A stretch of DNA of 64,000 nucleotides from the NCBI RefSeq assembly GCF_910592395.1, contig NC_088321.1, positions 7,380,001-7,444,000 of the forward strand, written 5' to 3'. Position numbers and translations under genes: made by a program. The first letter of the stretch is position 1; each line of letters opens with the position of its first letter. This document shows positions 24,163-36,535 of this stretch, piece by piece. The notes below the pieces were generated by a model that was given only the letters and a program-made list of their open reading frames with translations, did no database searches and had not been told where the DNA came from. Origin of the DNA: Lineus longissimus (Eukaryota; Nemertea; Pilidiophora; Heteronemertea; Lineidae).

Positions 24163-24549
24163 CGCTGTTAAATGTTTGCCGAAACAAACACATCGATGAG
24201 AAAATGAACCATTTACTAGAAATTAGACTTCAAATTACAAAACTGTTAAAGGAGCATTGGTATTATCAACAGCATTATTACCAGACTGTCTGCCGTCCCC
24301 TCCGTCACCTTCTATTCCACAGTCGGAGTTCCCATCATTAAATAACGGTTTAGTTCAAAACCAGGCAATTGGCATTTGGCAATGTCAATGTGCCAAACGA
24401 CAACTGCACGACAGATTAGAGATATCCTACAGTGCACTTCAGGTAATTTCATTAAAGATGGATTGATGGACTCAACCAAGTCATACAGCAATGAGATAGT
24501 ATAGTCCGGGAGCTGAGTGACTTTAGAAATCGTTTTCCTAATTTCTGTG
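24163..24549. other. non-coding between MITE and right arm
   Basis: The block at 24190-24260 resembles 20940-21010 directly. Nothing else is recognised. Confidence 0.45.
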
Positions 24550-26110
24550 ATGACAATTTCTTTTCAAGAATATTTCTTAATATCTAAGAGTCAAAGTTCT
24601 CTGTGGACAATAAAGTGCTTTGTTCTTGAAATTTAATTCTCTCCTTCCATTTCGAAATCTTTTCCAAATTTCTCGGTGGACAATTTTAGTTTAAGAATAT
24701 GTCAAAAAACATTTTAATCGAAATTCTCTGTGGAAATATTCGCTTTCAAATTTCTATCTCTTCCCTTTTGAAATGTTTTCCGAAATTTTTCTGTAGACGA
24801 TTTCATTAAGTACATATTCTACTCAACCTTCAATCATATCAAAGCTTCTTGCTTCTATTTCAAAATTGATTCCCAATTTTCTCTGCGGACAACTTCCGTT
24901 CAGGATGTTTCATAACGCATATTCCTATCAAATTTCAAAGCGCTTTCAAAGCGCTCTCTCTTCAATTTCAAACTCCCAAAATGTCAGTTCAATAATATTT
25001 CAAATAGAACTATCAGCAAAATTTTCGGTGTGGTACTATACACTCTTCAAATATCTCTCATCCACTTCAAAAAGTTTTTTCCTATTTTCTCTGTGGACAA
25101 TTTCAATTCAAAAACATTTCAAAAAATTATTCTAATCAAACTTCTTTGTCGACAAAATCACCGTATAATGTATTCCCTCCATTTCAAAATTGATTCCTTA
25201 TTTTCTCTGCGGACAATTTCGATAAAATTCTTATGAAACTTCTTTGTAGACGATTTCCAGTTCAATAACAAACTATAAGCAAAATTACTTGACTGTGGAG
25301 GCTCTTTAAAATTTTCTCTTCCGCAAAAGTCATATCACTTCTATACATCGAAATCCCTTGTCAACTTTCACTGCATTTTTGTCGATAGGAAAAAAATTAC
25401 CGAATGTGCTCAATGCCATTTCTCTCAGTGGACGAAATCAATTTTTAAAATTTCCAAAAACATATTTGTTTGATATCGATGGCATGTTCCTCATCAGTGG
25501 ACCAAAGAATGTCTACCAAAATGTCATATTTCTCAACTTTAAAGCCATATTTCTTTGACGACCAAAAAGCGTCAATAAAAATTGTTTGATTACTCAGTCT
25601 CAAAGCGATATTTTTTAGTGGACCTAAGAACGTCATAAAAAAAGTTTATTTTTCCCAACTCATATTTTTTCAGGAACAAATTTCGTCGAAACGCTAAATT
25701 CCTGAAATAGAGATATTAAAATTTCAGTCGAAATTTTAATTTCTCTATTTCAACGCCACATTACAATGATCACTCAGTGGACCAAAAAATGTCCACAGAA
25801 ATTGTATTTCTCAGCCTCAAAGCCATATATAGGACTAAAAAGCGTCCACGAAATGTTTGATATCCTAGTCTCACACCCATATTTTCTAGTGCCCAACATT
25901 GTAACCGAACTTTTTTAATTTCTTTATTCTTTTATTTCCGACTTCAAAGCAATTTTTCTTTGAGAATCAAAAGCGTTTAAAAGGGGTGAAATTTCTCAGT
26001 CTCAAAACGAAATTCTTCTGTACTTCCTGAGAAAATTAATTTTTCAATCACAAATCCATATTTTTCAGTGCACCAATAAAATTACCACAACATGTTTCAT
26101 TTCCATATTC
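24550..26110 (-). repeat. right arm of the long degenerate inverted repeat
   Basis: It carries reverse-complement versions of the 21370-22250 units: TTTCTCAACTT-AAAGCCATATTT, CAGTGGACCAAA-AATGTC, and similar, at about 60-bp spacing. Many open frames with frequent Phe and Ser are by-products of the AT-rich repeat. Confidence 0.7.
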
Positions 26111-26306
26111 ACGTCTTGACCCTCAATGTACTGATATTGCTTAATTTCCAGACAAGGCGCGTCATTACCTTGGCAAAGAATACAGCAAGCATTTGTATGC
26201 AATCTATTTCAAGCTATTACTCACTCATACGGCATCGCTGTACACACAATGGTAACAAGTTAGCGTGATGCCACTGACATGACTGATCATCACTGCTGCT
26301 CGACGC

Positions 26307-29300
26307 AAGGGCCCAACGCGCCGCGTATCGGCAAAAAAGCGAAGCTGGCGAAACATTTATAACGGGTCACCGTCACTTATTATTGGACTTATAGCGCATT
26401 TACGGGGTTGCAACTATTTTGCTTTATAGTGTCACCAGGAAAGAAAAGCATGCGACCTAACGCCGATCTATTTGTATAAAGTGATAATTGGAAGGTATAT
26501 AGTAGGAAATATCAATAAAATAATCATTCCATGTCGTCTTTTGAGGGCATTTTTGATTGTAAAAAATATATGTGTACGTCACCGTAGTCTCTGCAATGAT
26601 AATTTTATCAGAGCAGTCTCGCGCAAGTAGAAGTTCTTTACCTATTAGTTCTTCACTTATTAGTCTCAACGTCTGGCGCAAAGCCAGACGTTTTCCATTA
26701 CGATTTCACTACGATGTTTGACAAGAAGGAGCAGTGCGCGAGATATGCTAATGAGCAGACTTCCCTCGCTTGAGTTTCTGAAGAATGTTCCATATCGCGC
26801 TAAGCTCATCACTGCTGATTATGACAGGCGTGCAACGGTAGGTATCTGCTCCCCAACTTCCACCCTAATACGGTACAAGTTACCATTTGATGGGAATGGG
26901 ACAATGCCCTCACTGTGTATGGAGTCATAGGGATAAGAAGACATTATTCATTAGTGTTGGTACAAATGATTTTGCCCAAAAAGCATGCGCATTCAAAAAA
27001 CAAAATATGCAAGGTATCACGTACATGACCATGACGACGTGCAGAAAGTGAACTGGCCAGTGCATACCCTATGGCTATGTACTAGTAAACGGCTTGTGGT
27101 ATTCGACTCGATGACTCGACGACGCGATGACTCGATGACGCGATCAAGTTGGAATCTTTTTAAAGAATATCACTGCCTGGACTGTAATTTATACATAGAA
27201 TCATAAGTGGAGGAAAATAAAAAAGAACCGATCATTACCAACCCCTTTCCAGCTGTTTTCACCGTATCTAATCCGACCATTTTTCGTTTCCTACAAGTTC
27301 GCATTTTTGATAAAACCATGCGCCATGTTGCTATGCAAGCTTACCGTCAATACAGCTGAATACACCTAAATAGAGCTGGTTCAGATCAACCTCCTACCCA
27401 GGTTCTTTACGAGCAGAAATTCCAATGTTAAAATGACACGCGAGTTCCTGGAGACAAGGTTGGCTCTGGATATCCGTTCAGCACGGCAATATTAAATGTC
27501 CTATACACCATTCCAGAAATGGGGCGCTGAGTGTCCGAAATAGTGATGTCATAAGGGGAAACTAGGCCTGTGGTGGAGGGACAAAGGAGATAGTCATGGT
27601 TGACCAACACACTTGGATGCCTTTAATGACGGACAAGGGGGAAAAAGTTAGTTCCAATGCAAGCCACCAATTTCGGAAAGCATGTATAGGGGCTGATGTA
27701 TTGGGGGGGGGGGGGGGGGGGAGATGTCAAGGGGCGGAAGAGGGACTGAGTGACTGAGTCTAAAAAACTGCACATGTGCGAAATTCCGATTGTTGACAGA
27801 CTACCACATGACATCTGACATTGGCCACTAGAAGCTTGTTTGTCAATTAAATCTCCGGTCATTTTGCATGCTATGAAACTTCCGCGAGTCCTTTAAATAT
27901 CAAAATCAATCGCGGGGACCAATCTTCAGTGGCCATGGCTGGGGGGGGGGGGGCACATCCTTCTACATACCGTAGCTGGGTATGGGAAGGCCGAGCTAAA
28001 ACCTCTGCTGTTACAGCGGTAGCCCGGAGACCAGGATCATGGGATTCCGTATTTTAGCAAAATCCATAGCAACGATCGCGTCATCGAGCCATCGCGTCGT
28101 CGAGTCATCGAGTCGAATACCACAAGCCCTAGTAAACATGGTAAACATGAACAACATCATTATTCATCGGCAGTTCATTTTACTCCGAGCTTTTCCTGAA
28201 ACATATAGCCATGATGATTAGGCCTACCATGTACCATGACCAATAACAGCACTAGCTAGATCATGTCGATGTCAACAAGTTCACATGAACCGTATAATCC
28301 CGCATGGCGCATGTGGGCATGCGTCTAAACCAAAGCCCCAAAATCACTTGTTTTGGTCTATTTCACTTGTGTTTCCCCCGTCTCCCAGTCCATAGTACAT
28401 TTACAGTTTACAATCCCCGATCATGGCCCAACAAAAGGTCATCGGTTGACTAAAGGAACACAACTGTTCAATGGATTTATAGTTGAATGCGATCAAACTA
28501 CGTCTTTTCAATCGCGGATTGTAAATTTAACCCCAAGGGCCTAGGGAAGGCCCTATAACAATACTTTCGACACAGTTATTATCTCCGCTGCCTCCACCAT
28601 GTTACACACAGTGCTCACTGAGCCTCATGGAATAATGTCTTTCACCGTTGAATAATTTTTCATATTCCATGCCTACAACTTCAATTTCTTCATATTCCAT
28701 GGCTAGAAGTTCAATACTAATATAATATCCAAGATAAAATTACAAGAAGTAGTCAATAGGGGTCTCTCACCTCTCACTGTATGTCCACACTATTCACGCT
28801 TGTACGAGGAATACATTCAATGCTGAATCTAACAACACCCAGTGCCCTTACTCTGTATATTAGTCACTGGAAGATGGCCCATTTCACTCTTTGCTTCTAC
28901 TTCACCTATAGTCTCATTGCAAACGCCTCAGTTCTATGATATCACATTCACTTTCAGCTGTCATGCAACGCAACAACTGTGCTATCTGCCATCGCACATC
29001 AACGAAGAAGTGCAACCGCCCACATTCCACCTCACGTCTGTACGACCAGCTGCAATCCTCGAGGACGCCCCACTGTACCACGATTTCACTACGATGTTTG
29101 ACAAGAAGGAGCAGTGCGCGAGATAGGCTAATGAGCAGACTTCCCTCGCTTGAGTTTCGGAAGAATGTTCCATATCGCGCTAAGCTGACCACTGCTGACC
29201 ATGACAGGCGTGCATTGGACTGATACAGGTTGGGACTGAACATTGAATATGCTGGTGGTGACGCTTTCTGATGAGAAGTTGGTCGTGACTGATGCAGTAT

Positions 29301-29873
29301 CCTTGGACTTGTCCACAGCATCGTTCAATCATTGCTCTCTGAGCTGCCTTGATTCTGTACTTACCCAAATACTAAGACCAAATGCCTGTTGACTGTGCTT
29401 TAAGAGAGACTGGCGCCATGCCTAGAGATATGACTGACCCCTATTGGCAAATTTGTATGACTTTATCTTGCCTACCTAGCTGCTGCCTATAGTCTCCCTT
29501 TAACTGCGGAACACTTCAAAGTCGATAAAATGCCATGGTCCACCTTTTTATGTGTTCAGACCGCCATTTTCAAAATAATCAAGTCAGGACACTGCCTTCT
29601 AGTCTCATAATAAATTTTGCTTTCCTCAATAATAACATTTCTTCTTCTTCAATGCTTTCATCATTCCAAACTTCTCCTCCTCTGACTTTTACAGGGGTAC
29701 AGTCATGGCAATCAAAACCCAAATACTGAGACCAAATGCCTGGTTGACTGTGCTTTAAGAGAGACTGGCGCCATGCCTAGTCTCTCTTAAAGCACAGTCA
29801 ACAGACACCAACCCCCTCAGACTCAGAAACCACAAACGCCCAACCCTTCCTGCTACCTTAATACTTCTGGATC
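26307..29873 (-). repeat. long repeat arm, copy 2 (inverted partner of 12435-15107)
   Basis: It runs in reverse from the inner end (ACGCAAGGGCCCAACGCG at 26307) to the outer end (CCTTAATACTTCTGG at about 29859-29873). It matches the 12435-15107 arm at very high identity over most of its length, including the 12575-12745 segment (at 29535-29730). It is longer because of a transposon insertion at 27091-28128 and some local differences near 28620-28740. Confidence 0.9.
27091..28128. mobile_element. non-autonomous TIR transposon, copy B (9-bp TSD)
   Basis: This is the same family as 1852-5579, in opposite orientation. It begins GGCTTGTGGTATTCGACTCG and ends with the reverse complement. The 9-bp duplication CTAGTAAAC lies at 27082-27090 and 28129-28137. 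The unoccupied site is in the partner arm at 14304-14312 (reverse complement, one base different). The element is 1038 bp. It contains G homopolymers at about 27704-27721 and 27940-27953. No transposase is present. Confidence 0.93.
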
Positions 29874-31230
29874 AGAGGTCTAATATCTCGGCAAATATAG
29901 CGTTTTTGTGTCTCATTCAAAAACAACAATATGCTTTGCATCGAAACTTACGCGCGCAGTGTCCAGAGAAGGTAAACAGGGCCAAACGAGTGAAGTAGGT
30001 TTTAAATCCAGGTCACATAGCAGAGCAGTGATCTAAAAAGCCTCCTTTTGATATGTTGTAGGAAATGAGATTTTAAATTGGTTTCTACGGAATCAAGGCA
30101 AATCAAGACAAAATACATTATAAAGTCATTTTCGACCACACTGCCACTTAAAAACAAATAAAAAACACGCTGGTCTCACTCAGAGGCACCATGTTGCTAT
30201 CTGTTGGTAATACATTTATAGGGTCTAAATCCTACCGTTCAAGATGTATGCATACATTAATACTTGTACTCCTTTACAGAGCTCCTATGCTAAAATTCTA
30301 ACCTCTATATCACCTACACCCACCACTGGAAAAACTTATAAAACTGGGTTTCTATGGGCAGGTAGGCCTACTCTATCACTCAACACATTCAAATCATTTG
30401 TAGCTTCTATGTTAAGTAAAACTAAATGAAACAGGGAGAGAGAGAGAGCGATTTACTTTCCACAGAATATTTTCCTTATAATAAATTTTGAAATATTCGT
30501 GAAATAAAAATTTTAATTAAGAAATTTGGATAAGGATTTCGAAATTGACGATAGAGAAATTAGATAGTGATTTCGTGAACTGTGATATTGCATATTTTTA
30601 AACATGAAAATTAGTAGAATTAGCCATGGATGTCTTTATGAATTATATATAAAATACACTACAGGAGAACTAGATAAATATCACTACAAAAGAGTCAACT
30701 ATTAAAGGTGTCAATAACGAGTAGATGCAAGAAACTGATATTATAGGTGAATTTATTAAACATGTTGAAAGACACTTGCTTTACTATTTTCATGCTATAG
30801 TTTCACCGGTCTAAGTCAGCTGGATTATATTTTTCATGAAATCGAAAACAGACCAATCCGAGACATGACGTCGAGTAAAACCGGACAATATGGTTTTGCT
30901 AACGCGATGTCAATGTAAAACATGAGGAATCGCATCAGGCGGCAATAATATCGTATTTTACCTTTGTTGATTATTCAGGAACGATATTCAAGAAATGATC
31001 TCATGTTGGTGAATCTGGAATGAATATTGTTTTTTTTCTGGTTTTTATCATGCGCATGCATCCGCTTAATAGAACGCCGGTCTTTTGTTTGAATTGTAAC
31101 TTTCAATTATTTGTCTTTTTTGCGGGGGAGGGGGAGGGGCTCAACATTGAAATAGATGTCGTTTTTTTCACTATCTTTAGTGTACTTATCAGTCGATCTA
31201 TTTGTTTTAAAAAAAAACACGAAGCCACAC
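29874..31230. other. non-coding, nothing recognised
   Basis: AT-rich sequence with a GA microsatellite near 30433-30448 and a purine-rich G tract near 31123-31138. No exon with a family motif is seen. Confidence 0.5.
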
Positions 31231-31873
31231 CAGGGTCTTTCAAATAAAGAGTCAGGTCACGACAAGTTTCTTTTGATCCCACAGCTCTCTCGGGCAATTA
31301 ACTGGAAGCCATGATGAAGCCCTTTTTAATTCAGCTACAAACTGAGCTGAGGTGCAAAACAATGATGGAATGACACCAAAGTTCAACGAAAAAAATTTAC
31401 TCGGCACATGAGGTACACAATGATTTATCGCGTTACAAATACATAGAATACAAATTATATCGATGTGAACGATCTTAGAATTCAGGCATGTGTGTTGAGT
31501 ATCTGCTAATTGCCAAACATAACAATAATCAAATCGCAGTTAAGCTGATCACTGATCGCTTTACAATTTGTTATAAAAAATCCATAATTAGGTTGTTATC
31601 AATAGCAAACTTGGCACATGTAATGTAAATTGTTTCTTATGAGGTGACTCAAAAATTGATGTAAACATCATAAATGTTTGTGTTCTGGATTTTTTACCGT
31701 GAACGCGAAATCAAACAAGCTGTAAAACTCGTTGGGCATGCGGAATTGGCTTGGGTGTACCACATGACCCAAGAAAACCCCGTCCCTACGCGCGTCTTTC
31801 GAAATGGGTGGTGGCTTTGATGTTGAAGTCATACGTTCCCGTGTTGCCTGACTCTTTATTTTGAAAGACTCTG
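31231..31873. mobile_element. hAT-like MITE with CAGGGTCTTTCAAA ends
   Basis: The left end CAGGGTCTTTCAAATAAAGA is mirrored by TCTTTATTTTGAAAGACTCTG at the right (21 of these bases pair with one indel and one change). Flanks GCCACAC (31224-31230) and GTCACAC (31874-31880) look like a decayed duplication. CAGGG termini suit hAT elements. The interior 31254-31720 is the family also seen at 20432 and 22262. It is non-coding. Confidence 0.7.
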
Positions 31874-32796
31874 GTCACACCGACCTTTTAGAGCGTGATG
31901 ATCTGATGACATGTTCAGTCATTTCTTCTGGGGGTAAACTAAGTACCATTATTGACCCTGTTCAGAGTCAGGTTTCAACCTAGCTATCCCCAGTACATAC
32001 ATGTACTACCAAATTGATTGAATACGCAGGTTCAATAGAATCTTTGCTCAACCGAAATAGATGCACCACTTTCGCCCCACAATTTCAAAGATGTATATTA
32101 AGTATGAATTGAACATATTGGTTATGAATAAACAACAAATTGGAGCCAAACTCACCGATTTCCTGTGAGGTATAACTCTCTTTTAAATATTCCAAAAAGC
32201 ATATACAATGTACTCCTTTCTTACTCATGAACTAAATGGATAAATAATCTTATACATGTGAAACTTGAATTGGTTCAAGTGGTCAGCTGATGATTTCCTC
32301 CTTACCATGCAGGCTATCACTGATAATAGCAAAACAGGTTAGAACTAGATCTGACTAAGCACAGACATTTTGTTTAATCTTCAAAAAATGTCTTGTATAA
32401 AATTTTGTTTTATCTACAGCTCATCAGTCACACTGTCTGTTGGCGTGTGACGTTGAGCAAGCCAACAAGCAAGACTGCAACAGATGAACATGCCGAAAGG
32501 CCTGGTGCAATGGCAGGCTGGGGTCAAGAAGCGCAAAAGTGCCCATGCCGCTTATGCATTGGGTTTCCAACATTTCACTAGAGGTTACTGGCCACATTCG
32601 TCTGCTGCGGCGTTTCTTTCCAAATTGGTTACCAACGCCACCGCTAACCGGATAGCATTTGTACTGGCCGCTATATATTGTTAGGCCACCCACTGAGCCC
32701 TCTGCAACGCCATGTTATTTTTAGACGGAAAGCCCCCACGCCAAGAGTTACTTTGAGAATGGAAACCCCTCAACCTAATGGGTGATGTCATTGTCA
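31874..32796. other. non-coding; short unidentified open frames
   Basis: Plus-strand frames at 32393-32684 are open for about 60 codons in two frames and resemble nothing I know. No splice-supported exon is seen. Confidence 0.4.
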
Positions 32797-32805
32797 GTGC
32801 AAAAT

Positions 32806-33794
32806 GGTAGGTGATAAAGTATGGAATTAGTGAAACCTTGGAAACACTGATAAACCTTGGAAACACTCCTTAAAATGCATAAAAACATGAAATAATGCCA
32901 TTCGAACCTAACGTGGTTACGAATCAACATTTGGAGCTTATTCTTACATGATCAGATCGGAATTTTATGGTAATTTAGAAATCTGTCGCATATCCGATTC
33001 AATAGTCTATATTTTAAAACAACCCAGTTGTACCTCGCCTCCAGTGTACAGTACTGATCTCCCAAATATGGGAAGACACGCCCACCACACACCCATAATA
33101 TGGACCAATAGCGCTCCGCTTATAAATACGCCACCACCACGCGGGGCCTTTTCGATCAGACGAGTTGCTTGGGAAGTTGGGGGCCTGTCATGCATTATGC
33201 ATGGATAAGGTTGACGACTATGTCTAGGCCTAATTGTCTATGATTGACTGATATTTTATAACAAACGATGAATAAAAGAAGCCTAGTCATGTATGTTTAT
33301 CACCGAAGTTTGCGGATGAAAATTTCCTTCGCCGTGAGCGATTTCTTACATCTTCCAGTACGCATCGAGGGATGCAGAGATCTTTGTGACGTCACCAGTT
33401 CTAAGCGGTTTTTTTTATTCACGTGTGTGTTTGTCCTATGATCTCGTGCATCTAGTACCGAGCATAATACTTTATCGTCTATGAAATACAAAACAATCAT
33501 AAAAACTAATTTTTGCTTCCATTGAAGAGAAATAAAATATTTTAACGACCACAGCGCATTGCCAATTGATGACGTCATCCTCCACATTAAAAATGTTGGC
33601 TTCTGAACTAACTGGCAAATTGCTATCAATAAAGTCAGCTGGGACGAGACTGTCAGTTGGGAGGGTATAAATCGTGGAAGGAACGCACCCGATTTCCCGC
33701 GCTATTTGCACAGTGATTCCATGGTTTACATTGAATATTACAAAGTTTATCAGTGTTTCCAAGGTTTCACTAATTCCATACTTTATCTACTACC
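32806..33794. mobile_element. non-autonomous TIR transposon (9-bp TSD) with promoter-like interior
   Basis: The ends GGTAGGTGATAAAGTATGG (left) and the reverse complement of GGTAGTAGATAAAGTATGG (right) are inverted repeats of about 55 bp. A perfect 9-bp duplication, GTGCAAAAT, lies at 32797-32805 and 33795-33803. The element is 989 bp. It carries a CArG/CACCC/CCAAT/TATA block at 33062-33128 and two TGACGTCA sites (33387-33394, 33570-33577). A minus-strand open frame of 96 codons at 33472-33762 is unidentified. The 9-bp duplication fits a Mutator-like element. Confidence 0.88.
33062..33128 (+). promoter_or_regulatory. compact promoter-like block: CArG box, CACCC/GC box, CCAAT, TATA
   Basis: In order: a perfect SRF-type CArG box CCAAATATGG (33062-33071), CACGCCCACC (33077-33086), a CArG-like CCATAATATGG (33093-33103), CCAAT (33105-33109) and TATAAATA (33121-33128). 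Spacing and order resemble muscle-actin-type promoters, but no actin or other recognised exon follows. Binding and activity are inferred from motifs only. Confidence 0.5.
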
Positions 33795-33803
33795 GTGCAA
33801 AAT

Positions 33804-36097
33804 ACTCGATCACCTAATTTCTACATGGATTTCCAAATATTAATGAGATTTCTTCGATAAATCACCAAATTAAGTGCCAAAAAAGAAATATTTAGGAAAC
33901 CGGGTGCTCAAATGTTTTAAAAGATATGAATTCATTTAGGATTGGTCAACCACCAAAAAATCAATTTACCAAATATCGTCGCAAAGTGGGAAAATATCTT
34001 TGAGAGAGGTATGTTCAGCGAAGATTGCGAAAATATCATCTTTCGAAAAATTGATCAAACTCGGTTGATTTTGCTTGGAATTTGATGAAATAAACACCAA
34101 TTTTTTCTTTCAATAACTAACAATTTCGCCATCTTTGATCAATCGCTCTCCCCGAACAGTCGTGCATGCTACAGAGGTTTTAGTCTCTGCCACAAATATG
34201 GCGCGAGTTAGTACCAAATTTTTACCGATAGGTGACAGTAGCAGCGCAACGCAGAGAGAAACGCTTTTTGAGCGCTGCGAACGGGGGCGCGGCCAACTGA
34301 CTGCATTAGGAAAGGGGAAGGATATGTCTTCTAACAATTGTGGCAATAATAAGTTCTAAAGTAACGCACTGAATAAATTGACTTGAGTGACTCTAATTGT
34401 ATGAATGAATTGTCGTCTGCTATGACTGCAAGTGAACCTGCATCGACTATTGGTCAGGAGTTTATGATGGTTCATTGTATTTGAGGTTACACCCTGTGAT
34501 GTAAGATGAACTGTGTGGACAAAGTGGTATAAATATAGTTAGCTCAAGCTGGTAAAAATCAGTAACCAAATATTTACTGATGATGTCCACAGTGTCACCT
34601 GCCTTGTGTGTGGTCTCACTGTACTGTAGTATTGGGGATGGAGCGCATCACCCAAGATAACCACAAAACGCAAACACGATTCCCCGGGAGAAAAGAGCGG
34701 AGTGGCCTGGGGATTGACATTGACTTTGTTATTAAGCACAGACCGATGCCCTTTTCCTTAACAACCCATCCCGATGTCCATCCCAGCCCACGCACGCAGA
34801 CGCCTGACCACTGATCGTCACGCAAAGCACACTGTCAGCAATAAATCCCTTGAGATGCTAGAGGGGAGGACCAAGGCACTTGCCGAAAGCCAAAAATATG
34901 TTAATTATCCGGCGGTAAAATATCATGTGAAACTTGAATTTACATCAGAATATTTTGAGGCAGCATCAAGATGCAATTGAATGCAGAACCAACCTCATTT
35001 GTTAATTTTTTGGATGACCTGCAAGGATTTGTGTGCGGACCAAACAATGAAGGAAAAATGCGGTAACGTGATTTTATTAATCCTGGGATGATTCTTGCAA
35101 ATGCCCTTGTGAATTCATGATGATATGCATAGCCTCTTAAAAATGAATTCCCTTTTTATGCTCTGGACATAGTTTCAAGTCTTCTAAAGGCGATTAAGCT
35201 CAACTATTTTTACATTTTCTCGGGCGGTAAAAATGTAACTTTTCCGGCCTGTCCTGTTTAAAAGTCCGGCGCAGATCAGTTTGCTAAGTTTGATGAACAT
35301 GTTGATAAGGGTTCCATTCATAAACTCGTCTATGACTTGATGATGCGTCAATTACTTTGATAATGATTTAGGTGCAGGAAGGGTATTGTGTTGCTAGTAC
35401 GAAATTCGCTTTAAATTGATTTGAACCATATGTCCCAAAATGTTGTGAAGCAGAGAAAGGTATTAAAAAAACGGTAGTTATATTATTTCGGGCCCCAAAA
35501 CCTTGAAGTTATCGAAAATTCGTGATTTGACCGACTAGTATTATAAATCTACTTATATTTTGCCGTAGCCGTGTTCCTCCCAGGGGACACCTTAAAAAAT
35601 TATAAGCGTGCAGAGTGAGAGTGCCATTTCACTTTTCACTGGACAATGGCCTAAATATTTATAATAGGTGACTCACGAGGATAGAATCACTATACAGTAC
35701 GCATAATACTTAATAGGAGAATCACACGAAAGCAATTGACCTTCTTTATGAGTTTTATTTTTGTTCACCTGTCGGGACATGGACTTCATTCGGGATGGGA
35801 GATAACACACCAAGGAGCACTTGACTTTTATAAGTTTGACTATGTTATCAGTAGCCAAATAAATCATACCAAGTTATTGAACACAAAGGATCAAATATCA
35901 CCATAGAAACCGATAACCTATAGAAAAATCGAATGTCAAATACATGTACAGGCCAGATAAAAAATCACTGAAAACGTGAGATCGACCTTTCTTTCTTGCT
36001 GTGCGTCGGGAGAGGGCGTATTTTAAAGATACATTTATATAAGTGAAGACGTCATCAAAACCAAGGCCTGGTGGTTCAGGGCAAATTAAGTCACTAA
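33804..36097. other. non-coding, nothing recognised
   Basis: Several open frames of 60-80 codons (34110-34359, 34539-34980) overlap each other in opposite frames and show no family features. No splice-supported exon is seen. Confidence 0.45.
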
Positions 36098-36532
36098 AGC
36101 TCGCAGCACACTAGCCGCCAACTTTGGCGACAAGAAGCGTTCAGCTGACGCCTCTCGACGCCGAAATTGGCGGCCAGTGGATCCCGGTCAGAGCACACCT
36201 GCCCAGAATCGGCGTCCAGTAGCGTCTTTTCCGCCACTTTAGGCTGCCATTTTGAAATCATGTGATATCAAGACGCATACTGATTGGCCATAGCCTCGCC
36301 GCCGACGCCAATTCAGGCGGCAATCCGTATCACACCTGGCTTCTTCTTGCGTTCAAACGCGGCGACACGCGTCAAAAATCAAACATGTTAGATGGCGTTT
36401 AGTTGCGGCAAGTGGCGGCAAGTCGCGTTCGCCGACGCCGTTCGTAGCAGACTAGGGATTTTTCAGGCGTTCAGGACTCTTGCGGCAAAAAACGCGTGAA
36501 CGCCGAAATTGGCGGCTAGTGTGCTACGGGCT
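36098..36532. mobile_element. PIF/Harbinger-like MITE (TAA TSD)
   Basis: Inverted ends share AGCACACTAGCCGCCAA followed by TTYGGCG. A 3-bp TAA duplication lies at 36095-36097 and 36533-36535. It is 435 bp, GC-richer than its surroundings, with internal GGCGGC/GCCGCC copies. No coding capacity. The 3-bp TWA duplication is the basis for the Harbinger-like call. Confidence 0.8.
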
Positions 36533-36535
36533 TAA

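Noticed and set aside
12435-29873. One giant foldback element including everything from 12435 to 29873
   Set aside because: The interior contains the end of the MULE gene and its right inverted repeat, while the other half lies outside, so a simple single insertion does not fit. Kept only as a paired-arm observation.
34110-34980. Several open frames of 60-80 codons on both strands
   Set aside because: They overlap in opposite frames, lack splice support and family motifs.
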